A program made the position numbers and the translations under genes. Positions 35,726 through 43,175 of a stretch of DNA of 64,000 nucleotides are shown in pieces. The notes below the pieces were generated by a model. It worked only from the letters and a program-made list of their open reading frames with translations. It had not been told where the DNA came from and searched no databases. Position 1 is the first letter of the stretch, and each line of letters starts with the position of its first letter. Source of the stretch: Terriglobus roseus (GTDB lineage Bacteria; Acidobacteriota; Terriglobia; Terriglobales; Acidobacteriaceae); contig NZ_LT629690.1 in the NCBI RefSeq assembly GCF_900102185.1, positions 1 to 64,000 of the forward strand. The letters run 5' to 3'.

Positions 35726-36979
35726 CTACCAGGACTGAGTGGCAATGACGTGCGGCGGGCCGGGCACTGTATCTATCACATCAGTTGCGAGAACAAACTC
35801 CTGGTTCTGTTCCATGTTCGCGTTGCTTACCTGATGGAGATACGCTGCGTTTGTCACAAACTCTGCAGCAGCAACCGTGCCAGCGCTTCCAAGTCCAGCG
35901 ACAATGATCACACTTGCACCGGTCATGGCATCTTTTTGGCGGGAGACGATCGCGTAATCCATGTGTTCACGCGAATCTGTCGCTCCAAATGTTGGGCCAA
36001 TCCAACGTCGACCGGTTTTGGTATCCGTAATGGATGTTTGGGCTGCTTTGCTGTCGTATGCCATCCGGTAACGTGCATTGCCGAGCAGCCGGAGACCCCA
36101 TCCGTTATTCAAGCCACCGATCAGAACGCTGGGGCGTCCCAGGAGCGACGCATACTGTGTCTCATGTGCCGTATGAATCTCGTAGCTCTCACCATGCGAA
36201 CCAAGGAACGCGGTAATTCGACTCAGCGCAGAGGCACTATCAACGGATACGGTAGGTGGGCTGGAGAGAGCCGGGTTTGTAAGGTTGCTGTCCTGATCAG
36301 GGTCGACCCGCGGAGTACGACGGGTACCAATGACCAGAACCACCGGCGAGCCGGAGTGAAACAACGGTGTCCAAAAGTGATCCAAAACGTTGAGTGCTGA
36401 AGCATTGCGTCTGTTACGCCAGACTCGGATCGTAGCGATGGTTGCGACCAAAAGGAGAATGGCTACGCCGGCGACGAGCAGGCCACGATAGTTGGAGATA
36501 AGACGACGAGGCTTGTCTGAGTCCGGGGATTCGACTTTTTCCGTTTCGGTTGGGCTGTGGATCTCTTCCGTGGATGGAGCGAGTTCTTGAGCTTGCGCCG
36601 GGACATGAAAAATAGGGATATACGACCCTGCAGGCAATTCAATACGTACTTGCTGTCCAGATGTTTGCTGGTAGTACTGGATGAGACGCTTTCGGACTTC
36701 CGACGCGATGTTCCTCACTTCAGGATCTGCGGAGTTGTCGTAGTCTCCCGGCTTACCTAGAAGTTCAATTCCAATGACTCGCTCCTTGAGACTGGCGAAA
36801 TCATTCGCGAGACTTTTCTCGACAATGAAGCTGAGGAATTTGGGATATCGCTTGCTCCGGGTAAACAGAGCGTGCTTCAGAATGGAATCCAGCTCCTGCC
36901 GGATCAGATGATGCGCATCGGCACGAAGAGATTGGGAAGGGTGTTCCTCTTCCGGCTCCTTCGCAATGATCTGATGCAT
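35726..36979 (-). CDS. Membrane-anchored winged-helix-like regulator, acidobacterial type
   Basis: 417 aa. Residues about 25-120 carry LDSILKHALFTRSKRYPKFL...LKERVIGIELLG...DPEVRNIASEVRKRL, a pattern I associate with acidobacterial proteins annotated as winged-helix or adenylate-cyclase-like. A short Pro-rich segment and one transmembrane helix (LLVAGVAILLLVATIATIRVW, about 167-187) follow, then an extracytoplasmic domain of about 220 residues with GRPSVLIGGLNNGW. This topology suggests a ToxR-like one-component sensor, but DNA binding is inferred only. Convergent with the Big_5 protein gene. Confidence 0.7.
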   Translation of the reverse strand: MHQIIAKEPEEEHPSQSLRADAHHLIRQELDSILKHALFTRSKRYPKFLSFIVEKSLANDFASLKERVIGIELLGKPGDYDNSADPEVRNIASEVRKRLIQYYQQTSGQQVRIELPAGSYIPIFHVPAQAQELAPSTEEIHSPTETEKVESPDSDKPRRLISNYRGLLVAGVAILLLVATIATIRVWRNRRNASALNVLDHFWTPLFHSGSPVVLVIGTRRTPRVDPDQDSNLTNPALSSPPTVSVDSASALSRITAFLGSHGESYEIHTAHETQYASLLGRPSVLIGGLNNGWGLRLLGNARYRMAYDSKAAQTSITDTKTGRRWIGPTFGATDSREHMDYAIVSRQKDAMTGASVIIVAGLGSAGTVAAAEFVTNAAYLHQVSNANMEQNQEFVLATDVIDTVPGPPHVIATQSW

Positions 36980-37392
36980 ATCAGGAAATCATACATCGCA
37001 CTCAAGACAGAACGATGACGTCCAAGATGCGCCTAAGAGGCCGATTCTTTTAGAATCTTGCGCTTGCGCTTTCGTTAGTGCATGCACTGAGTGGCGTTAC
37101 TACGTGAATAGGCTTGCATCTGACATCTGCGGAAGGCAGAGTCTTACAAGTTCATGCGATGCCTTTGTAGTTGGTGATCGTATTTGCATTCACCAGTACG
37201 CGCTCGGCGTCGCTACCTCCTTTCTCTCACCGATAGACCTCGACACCCTCGGTCATCCAGACGCACACAGGTTCAACCTATCGATCCACTCCCGAGTTTT
37301 AACGCTTGTCACACTTCCTCCAGGGTAGCTCTATGAGCTGCCCCCCCTTTGTTTTAGGGCGAGGTGTAGTTGAGGGAGGATTTTCAGATGCG
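36980..37392. other. Gene-poor 413-bp stretch between the membrane regulator and tRNA-Arg
   Basis: No supported gene. A 74-codon frame at 37104-37328 (+) has no Shine-Dalgarno, no recognisable domain and ordinary amino-acid composition, and is not called. The left part should include the promoter of the membrane regulator. A run of eight or nine C at about 37342 and generally lower GC are the only notable features. Confidence 0.5.
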
Positions 37393-37437
37393 AAAAAAAT
37401 AATCGCGGGAATCGGCATTGCGCCTGAGTCCCGCGAT
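37393..37437 (-). terminator. Intrinsic terminator of tRNA-Arg
   Basis: 9-bp arms 37402-37410 and 37429-37437 enclose an 18-nt loop that can form a further 3-bp GGC/GCC helix. Minus-strand transcription then meets seven consecutive Ts (37399-37393). It begins 19 bp past the tRNA 3' end. Confidence 0.88.
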
Positions 37438-37455
37438 CATCGTTGCTTCGAAAAG

Positions 37456-37532
37456 TGGTGCACCCGAGAAGATTCGAACTTCTGACCTACAGCTTCGGAG
37501 GCTGCCGCTCTATCCAGCTGAGCTACGGGTGC
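37456..37532 (-). tRNA. tRNA-Arg (anticodon CCG)
   Basis: 77-nt cloverleaf on the minus strand: acceptor GCACCCG/CGGGTGC, anticodon stem CAGC/GCTG framing CCG, TTCGAATC T-loop and encoded CCA at 37456-37458. Reads CGG. It lies 15 bp downstream of the 91-aa gene at the end of the glycine-cleavage operon and is probably made from the same transcript or from an internal promoter, then terminated by the adjacent hairpin. Confidence 0.97.
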
Positions 37533-37547
37533 TCGAGTGCTAGTGTA

Positions 37548-37823
37548 CTATCCCGCAGCCTGAGCGGCTTCTTTCTTCTTGCGGATCTCTTCCATGGACG
37601 AGCCAATGAGTTCTTTGGCGTCATTAATGCCGCGCATGACGGCCTGAATATCCAGCGCGGGAACCGTAGGGTTGCGGTTGGAGGTGCAGTAGACCCCGTG
37701 CTGGCCGACGAGGGCCAGCGCGTCTGTCAGCACGTCCATTGCAACGGCCAAACGGCCACGCTCGACGCCCATCATGAACTCGTACTTTTCGAGTTCGTCT
37801 TTGTGATCCCAGAAGGCGGACAT
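37548..37823 (-). CDS. Small helical hypothetical protein at the end of the gcv operon
   Basis: 91 aa, rich in charged helix-forming residues and ending KKKEAAQAAG; no signal or membrane segment. I do not recognise the family. The ATG is 3 nt after the gcvPB stop and its AGGAG ribosome-binding site is made from the last codons of gcvPB, so it is translationally coupled to glycine decarboxylase. That coupling and the good coding pattern argue that it is real. Confidence 0.75.
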   Translation of the reverse strand: MSAFWDHKDELEKYEFMMGVERGRLAVAMDVLTDALALVGQHGVYCTSNRNPTVPALDIQAVMRGINDAKELIGSSMEEIRKKKEAAQAAG

Positions 37824-37825
37824 GA

Positions 37826-39370
37826 TTACCACTCCTTAGCGGCTGTGTCGGCCTCCACATCTTCCGGTGGGCCTTGCCAGCGGAGGATGGGCTTGCGGGC
37901 TGCGGCGGTTTCATCGAGGCGGCGGATGCGTGTGGTGTGTGGTGCGGTCTTAACCAGCTCGGGATTCTCGGCGGCTTCGCGAGCGATTTGCTGCAGGGCG
38001 TCGATGAGCAGGTCGAGTTCCTCGCGCGATTCGCTTTCGGTGGGCTCGATCATCATGGCGCCGCTAACGATCAGCGGGAAGCTGACGGTGTATGCGTGGA
38101 AGCCGTAGTCGATGAGCCGCTTGCCCATGTCGCCGGTCTTGACGCCGTTCTTGGCCTGCAGCTTGTCGCTGAAGACGACCTCGTGCATCGACTTGGTCTT
38201 GTACGGCAGGTCGAAGACTCCTTCAAGCTTGGCGCGGATGTAGTTCGCGTTGAGTACGGCGTCTTCCGTGGTGAGGCGCAGACCATCAGGGCCATTGGCC
38301 AGTGTGTAGGCGAGTGCTCGCACGAACATGCCGAAGTTGCCGTAGAACATACGGACGCGGCCCACGGTGTTGGGACGGTTGTATTCGAAGGTCAGCGTGC
38401 CGTCTGCCTTCTCCACCACGATGGGCGTGGGCAGGAAGGGCTCAAGGATGGCCTTGCATGCAACGGGGCCAGAGCCTGGGCCACCGCCACCGTGCGGGGT
38501 GGAGAACGTCTTGTGCAGATTCAGATGCATCACGTCCACATCGAAGTCGCCGGGACGGGTCTTGCCGACGAGTGCATTCATGTTCGCGCCGTCCATGTAG
38601 AGCAATGCACCCTTCGCGTGCAGGATGTCTGCGATCTCCTTGATCTGCGACTCAAAGACGCCGATGGTGGAGGGGTTTGTGAGCATGAGCGCGGCGGTGT
38701 CTTCATCAACGACGCGGCGCAGTTCTTCGAGATCGACGCCACCGTCGGCGTTCGACTTGAGGTTCTGAATCTGGTAGCCAACAACCGCTGCGGTGGCAGG
38801 GTTGGTGCCGTGTGCAGAGTCTGGAATCAGCACCTTCTTGCGGGCGTTGCCCTTGCTCTCGTGATACGCACGGATCATCAGGATGCCGGTGAATTCACCG
38901 TGTGCACCCGCTGCGGGTTGCAGTGTGATGGCGTCCATGCCGGTGATTTCAATGAGGCAGTCCTGCAACTGCTTCATGATGCCGAGTGTGCCCTGCGACA
39001 GCAACTCCGGCTGGTAAGGATGCGCTTCCGCGATACCTTCGAGGCGCGCAACGGTTTCGTTCACGCGACCGTTGTACTTCATGGTGCAGGAGCCAAGCGG
39101 GAACATGCCGAGGTCGATGGCGTAGTTCCACGTGGACAGACGCGTGAAGTGGCGAACGATTTCAATCTCGCTCAACTCCGGCATCAGGCCAAGGTTGTCT
39201 GTGCGCACAGCGTCGCCGAGAAGAGAAGCTGCGTCGACCGCGGGAACGTCGAGTTCATCGAGACGATAGGCCTTCTTTCCTGGCGAGCTCTTCTCGAAGA
39301 TGAGGCCTTCGTTCTGGTTGACGTGCATGGTGGCCTTGCGTGGCGTACCAACAAAAGGTGTGTCTGCCAT
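37826..39370 (-). CDS. gcvPB: Glycine dehydrogenase (decarboxylating), subunit 2
   Basis: 514 aa, the C-terminal half of the P-protein in organisms with a split enzyme. With GcvPA it decarboxylates glycine and transfers the aminomethyl group to lipoyl-GcvH. The PLP-binding Lys287 lies in HLNLHKTFSTPHGGGGPG, and the MKYNGRVNE and HGTNPATAA motifs are intact. Its ATG overlaps the OsmC-gene stop (TAATG). The C-terminus is normal for the family. Confidence 0.97.
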   Translation of the reverse strand: MADTPFVGTPRKATMHVNQNEGLIFEKSSPGKKAYRLDELDVPAVDAASLLGDAVRTDNLGLMPELSEIEIVRHFTRLSTWNYAIDLGMFPLGSCTMKYNGRVNETVARLEGIAEAHPYQPELLSQGTLGIMKQLQDCLIEITGMDAITLQPAAGAHGEFTGILMIRAYHESKGNARKKVLIPDSAHGTNPATAAVVGYQIQNLKSNADGGVDLEELRRVVDEDTAALMLTNPSTIGVFESQIKEIADILHAKGALLYMDGANMNALVGKTRPGDFDVDVMHLNLHKTFSTPHGGGGPGSGPVACKAILEPFLPTPIVVEKADGTLTFEYNRPNTVGRVRMFYGNFGMFVRALAYTLANGPDGLRLTTEDAVLNANYIRAKLEGVFDLPYKTKSMHEVVFSDKLQAKNGVKTGDMGKRLIDYGFHAYTVSFPLIVSGAMMIEPTESESREELDLLIDALQQIAREAAENPELVKTAPHTTRIRRLDETAAARKPILRWQGPPEDVEADTAAKEW

Positions 39371-39861
39371 TAGGTGTCCCTCGAATCGTTTGCGGCGTGT
39401 GCGGTGGTCGCTTCACACGCAACGGGAAAGTTAACGGAATTGGCGATAAAGCAGAGTTCATGCGCGCGATGATGCAGCGCGTCAGCCTGAGTAAGGTCGT
39501 GTCCCGCGGCGATGGTCACCTGCGGATGCAATGTGACGGAGGTGAAGTGACCGGAGCCGTCAGGATTCAATTGCATGGTCCCTTGGGCGTTGTCGCTGTA
39601 TGCGACGACAGAGATGCCCGCGTCGGCGCAGAGATGCAGATAGCTGAGCATGTGGCATGAGGACAACGAGGCGAGCAACATGTCCTCGGGGTTCCATCTG
39701 CTGGCTTCCCCGCGGAAGGTCGCATCGGATGAGCCTTCGATAAGAGGTTTGCCCGGTGCGCTCAGATCGTACGAACGTGCGTAGTCGCGGTACGACGAAG
39801 TGCCGGTGCCGCGATTGCCCGTCCAGACGATGCTCGTGTTGTAGTGATGTTCGTTCTTCAT
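39370..39861 (-). CDS. OsmC family peroxidase-like protein
   Basis: 163 aa. The two family cysteines are present in LASLSSCHMLSYL and AHELCFIANSVNFPV, with the helical core typical of OsmC/Ohr proteins. Members reduce organic hydroperoxides using lipoylated or small-thiol partners. It sits between gcvPA and gcvPB in a lipoyl-dependent operon and overlaps the gcvPB start. I infer that it might use lipoyl-GcvH or protect lipoate; that is not shown by the sequence. Confidence 0.9.
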   Translation of the reverse strand: MKNEHHYNTSIVWTGNRGTGTSSYRDYARSYDLSAPGKPLIEGSSDATFRGEASRWNPEDMLLASLSSCHMLSYLHLCADAGISVVAYSDNAQGTMQLNPDGSGHFTSVTLHPQVTIAAGHDLTQADALHHRAHELCFIANSVNFPVACEATTAHAANDSRDT

Positions 39862-39870
39862 AGATTGCTT

Positions 39871-40215
39871 CTAGAAGTCGAAAACCTCGCCGTTCATATT
39901 GCGGAACGAACCTGCGTCGGTTGCGTCCCGGTCCTCGTCCCGCAGGCTTAGCGCCAGCAGGGTGCCATTTTCAAACTCCACGGTAAGTGCCGTGTCGTCG
40001 TGGAATTGCGATTCACTGACGCTTTCTCCGATCAGCGAGCACAGCGCATCGCGATAACCCGACTGGCCGTAGCCCACGGAGATACCATCGGCATCGGCAA
40101 CCTCTGGCCAGATGTACAGCGTCAGTAACGCATCGTCGGCAAAGCGAAGTTGCAGGTGCTTCTCTACGAATTCCACTGCGTACAGCTCTTCACTGTGCAG
40201 GCTGCTTAGATCCAT
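39871..40215 (-). CDS. Conserved-looking hypothetical protein within the gcv operon
   Basis: 114 aa, acidic, cytosolic, with strand-rich pattern (YAVEFVEKHLQLRFADDALLTLYIWPEV). I cannot assign a family. It ends 9 bp before the OsmC start and begins 12 bp after the gcvPA stop, so the five genes gcvPA to the 91-aa ORF form one tightly packed operon. No catalytic motif is visible. Confidence 0.78.
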   Translation of the reverse strand: MDLSSLHSEELYAVEFVEKHLQLRFADDALLTLYIWPEVADADGISVGYGQSGYRDALCSLIGESVSESQFHDDTALTVEFENGTLLALSLRDEDRDATDAGSFRNMNGEVFDF

Positions 40216-40227
40216 GTTTTGTCCCGC

Positions 40228-41559
40228 TTATGCTTTTGCCAACGCTGTGGCAACTGAGTCGATGTCCTGACGCGTGGTCAATTCGGTGGCGCACCACAGG
40301 GATGCGTTTTCACCCAACTCGGGATACCACTTCGAAAGCGGCAAGCCGCCGATGATCTTTTCTTCCAGCAGGGCCGTGTTGGTGGCGTCTGCGGACTTCG
40401 GCGTGGTGATAACGAACTCGTTGAAGCGCGGTGCACCTGCGAATAGCAGCTTTGCTCCGTTCTTCTCCAGCGACTGTGCGGTGAAGTGTGCCTTTGCCAG
40501 GTTCTGCTCGGCGAGTTCCTGCAGACCCTTGCCATAGACAGTGAGGAAGACAGTAACCATCAGCGCAACGAGCGACTGATTGGTGCAGATGTTGCTGGTG
40601 GCCTTCTCACGGCGGATGTGCTGCTCGCGCGTGGAGAGCGTCAGCACGAAGCCGCGATCGCCGTTCTGATCAACGGTCTGGCCGCAGAGGCGTCCGGGCA
40701 TCTGGCGCAGGAACTTTTCCTTCGCCGCGATCACACCGCAGTACGGACCGCCATAGCCCACGGGAACACCAAAGCTCTGCGCTTCCATAGAAACGATGTC
40801 GGCTTCCTTCGGTGGCTTGACGATGCCAAGCGAGACAGCCTCTGCGATGGAGACGATGAGCAGAGCGCCCTTAGCATGTGCAATTTCTGCGATCTTGGCA
40901 ACGTCTTCGATGGTGCCGAAGAAGTTGGGCGACTGGATGAGTACGCAGGCAGTGTCGCTGGTGATGGCGGCGTCCAGAGCAGCGTAGTCGACGCGACCAT
41001 CGGCGGTGTAACCCACTTCGGTCTGCGGAATGCCCTGGTGCTGCGCGTACGTGGCGAGCACTTCGCGATATTCCGGATGAACTGTGCGCGCGATCACAGC
41101 ACCGTTGCGGCCGGTAACACGTACGGCCATCATTACTGCTTCTGCCGCGCCGGTGCTGCCGTCGTACATTGAGGCATTGGCCAGATCCATGCCGGTGAGT
41201 TCGCAGATCATCGTCTGGAACTCAAAGAGTGCCTGCAGCGTGCCCTGCGCAATTTCCGGCTGATAGGGCGTGTAGCTGGTGAGGAATTCGCCGCGCGAAA
41301 CGACTGTGTCAATCATCACGGGGCGATAGTGGCGATAGGCTCCCGCGCCCAGGAACGAGGAGTATCCCGTGGCGTTCTGGTTTGCGAAAACCTTGAACGC
41401 TTCAATGACCTCGTGCTCAGAGTGCTGGCGAGGAACGTTCAGGTCGCGTGTCAGGCGAAATTCAGCGGGTACGGAATCAAACAGATCGTCGATGGAAGCC
41501 GCGCCAATCTCCTGGAGCATGGCGGCCCGGTCGGCGGGCGACTTAGGAAGGTAACGCAT
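40228..41559 (-). CDS. gcvPA: Glycine dehydrogenase (decarboxylating), subunit 1
   Basis: 443 aa, N-terminal half of the split P-protein, starting [19 protein letters not shown] as in other GcvPA. The [16 protein letters not shown] and [13 protein letters not shown] motifs and the [18 protein letters not shown] segment are intact. Forms a heterotetramer with GcvPB. It lies 99 bp downstream of gcvH, with a possible attenuator hairpin between them. Confidence 0.97.
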   Translation of the reverse strand: MRYLPKSPADRAAMLQEIGAASIDDLFDSVPAEFRLTRDLNVPRQHSEHEVIEAFKVFANQNATGYSSFLGAGAYRHYRPVMIDTVVSRGEFLTSYTPYQPEIAQGTLQALFEFQTMICELTGMDLANASMYDGSTGAAEAVMMAVRVTGRNGAVIARTVHPEYREVLATYAQHQGIPQTEVGYTADGRVDYAALDAAITSDTACVLIQSPNFFGTIEDVAKIAEIAHAKGALLIVSIAEAVSLGIVKPPKEADIVSMEAQSFGVPVGYGGPYCGVIAAKEKFLRQMPGRLCGQTVDQNGDRGFVLTLSTREQHIRREKATSNICTNQSLVALMVTVFLTVYGKGLQELAEQNLAKAHFTAQSLEKNGAKLLFAGAPRFNEFVITTPKSADATNTALLEEKIIGGLPLSKWYPELGENASLWCATELTTRQDIDSVATALAKA

Positions 41560-41614
41560 GGGAATGTTGCCTCGTCTGGTGTGTGTGCGGAGGGGCGGTG
41601 AGCAGAAAGTTCGC

Positions 41615-41640
41615 GGGCCGCTGCTAAGAAGCTGCGGCCC
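41615..41640 (-). terminator. Possible attenuator hairpin between gcvH and gcvPA
   Basis: 7-bp GC arms 41615-41621 and 41634-41640 with a 12-nt loop, in the 99-bp gap. There is no U-tract on the minus strand, so it may only pause transcription or stabilise the gcvH message. Confidence 0.35.
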
Positions 41641-41658
41641 CTTTCGAACAGAACTCGT

Positions 41659-42045
41659 TTAGTGCGTTTCTTCAGCTACGAAAGCTTCGTATGCGGCGGC
41701 ATCAAGAAGGCCGTCCAACTCGGATGCGTCCTTCAGTGTGAGCTTGATGAGCCAGGTATTGTTCGCGTCTTCGTTAATCTTTTCGGGTGCATTAGCAAGC
41801 TCTTCGTTTGCCGCGGTCACGGTGCCGGAAACGGGGGCATATACGTCGCTGACGGCCTTTACGCTTTCCACTGAACCGAAGGACGCCTTCTGGGTCAGTT
41901 CCGTCCCTGTTTTGGGCAGGTCTACGAAAACAATGTCGCCAAGCAGGCTTTGCGCGTGTTCGGTGATGCCCACGGTGGCTTCGTTGCCGTTGGCCTCAAT
42001 CCACTCGTGTTCCTTGGTGTAGCGGTAGTTTGCCGGATAGCTCAT
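41659..42045 (-). CDS. gcvH: Glycine cleavage system H protein
   Basis: 128 aa lipoyl carrier that shuttles the aminomethyl group between P-, T- and L-proteins. The lipoylated Lys63 lies in SVESVKAVSDVYAP. The N-terminus RYTKEHEWIE and the acidic C-terminus are standard. First gene of the gcvH-gcvPA-...-gcvPB cluster; only 63 bp separate it from the next gene upstream, and I found no glycine riboswitch there. Confidence 0.98.
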   Translation of the reverse strand: MSYPANYRYTKEHEWIEANGNEATVGITEHAQSLLGDIVFVDLPKTGTELTQKASFGSVESVKAVSDVYAPVSGTVTAANEELANAPEKINEDANNTWLIKLTLKDASELDGLLDAAAYEAFVAEETH

Positions 42046-42108
42046 GGCTTTGATTTTAAAGCCGCGACTCGGCTCTGAGAGCGAATATCGCCGGGAAATC
42101 GCCTGATG

Positions 42109-43095
42109 CTAGCTTCCAAGTTTGGGCGAACCGGCCTCGTCCGGGTGCGACGCCGTTTCATTCGATGGCTGCGGCTGTATCTTCCAGTCGCCCACGGCGA
42201 ACGCGGTGGCGGTGCGAGGCAGTTTGGCGCGTCCGCGGGTCAGGAAGTCTGCCGCGATTACGCCCGTGACCTCAGGCTGCAGAATGGCCAGTGGAATGAG
42301 GTATTTCTTGCTTTTCACCAGCGATTCCGAAACACCATCAATGTTCGTGCTACGGGGCATATCGCCGGGAACCTGGTGCATTTCGAAGGTTGTTGGGTGC
42401 AGTTCAGGGTGTTTTTGTCCGTACTTCACCAGGGATTTGGCCGCGCCCTTGGGAGTGGTCATGCCGAAGTCGCCGAAGACGTTACGATGAATGGCGCCCG
42501 GGTAATACGTGTTGAGCACAACGCGCGAGAAGTCAGCACAGTTGTGGAAAAACAGGTTGAAATGCCCCACGTTGCGCTTGTCATTAAAGATGGCGATGAA
42601 GCGGTCGTCCTGCTCCTGTGTGGAGTGGACGGCGAAGCCGAAGATGGTGCGATCAAACAATGAGCCAACAAGCTGTGGCCATTCGCCGCCGGGAGCGTTG
42701 CCGTTCTTATCCGGGGGAGCCAGTTCCTGCAGATGCGCGCGCCAGTAAGCATCGCGAAGTTGCTTCACCTGTTCTTTGGTGACGCTGGCCGGAATCTCTG
42801 ATGGACGTTCTACGCCGTAGAGATAAGGGACCAGCGGCATAGCGATCCAGTCCTGATGGTGGATCTTGTGATACCTGCTGATAACCGAGCCATATTCGCC
42901 GGGGTTGCAACGACGCAATTGTGTAGGCGTCTCCGCGCAGATGTCGCTGAGGAAGACTGCAGCGTGGCCCGTCGGGTTGTACTTGCCGAATTCTCCGTAA
43001 GGCTGTTCCATGAGCAACGCAACGTCGGCGTGCGAAACCACGGAACAGGTGAGCGCAAAGAGAAGAGAAGTGGAGGCAAAGAGACGTCGAATCAT
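42109..43095 (-). CDS. Exported protein with possible permuted papain-like fold
   Basis: 328 aa with a signal peptide (MIRRLFASTSLLFALTCSVVSHA). Two conserved-looking motifs stand out: GHAAVFLSDI near residue 40, with a His, and NLFFHNCADFSR near 185, with a Cys. His before Cys resembles permuted NlpC/P60 or DUF4105-like thiol hydrolases, so a peptidase or amidase role is possible but unproved. ATG 43095 is preferred to 43128 because it starts the signal peptide. Monocistronic; upstream of gcvH on the same strand. Confidence 0.7.
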   Translation of the reverse strand: MIRRLFASTSLLFALTCSVVSHADVALLMEQPYGEFGKYNPTGHAAVFLSDICAETPTQLRRCNPGEYGSVISRYHKIHHQDWIAMPLVPYLYGVERPSEIPASVTKEQVKQLRDAYWRAHLQELAPPDKNGNAPGGEWPQLVGSLFDRTIFGFAVHSTQEQDDRFIAIFNDKRNVGHFNLFFHNCADFSRVVLNTYYPGAIHRNVFGDFGMTTPKGAAKSLVKYGQKHPELHPTTFEMHQVPGDMPRSTNIDGVSESLVKSKKYLIPLAILQPEVTGVIAADFLTRGRAKLPRTATAFAVGDWKIQPQPSNETASHPDEAGSPKLGS

Positions 43096-43175
43096 CGCAA
43101 TGAAACGAGAATATCTTGCCGCCAGCAATCTTCATCCCAGAAAAATGTGTGCGTAACTACACGTTTTTCATAGTG

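Noticed and set aside
37104-37328. 74-codon plus-strand frame in the gap before tRNA-Arg
   Set aside because: No ribosome-binding site, no recognisable features, composition like intergenic sequence.
37874-39373. 499-codon plus-strand reading frame
   Set aside because: It lies wholly antisense to gcvPB, whose catalytic motifs are intact. GC-rich codon bias commonly opens such shadow frames; there is no domain or ribosome-binding site.
42046-42108. Glycine riboswitch before gcvH
   Set aside because: Only 63 bp are available and no tandem aptamer motifs are visible; the region before gcvT was also checked without success.
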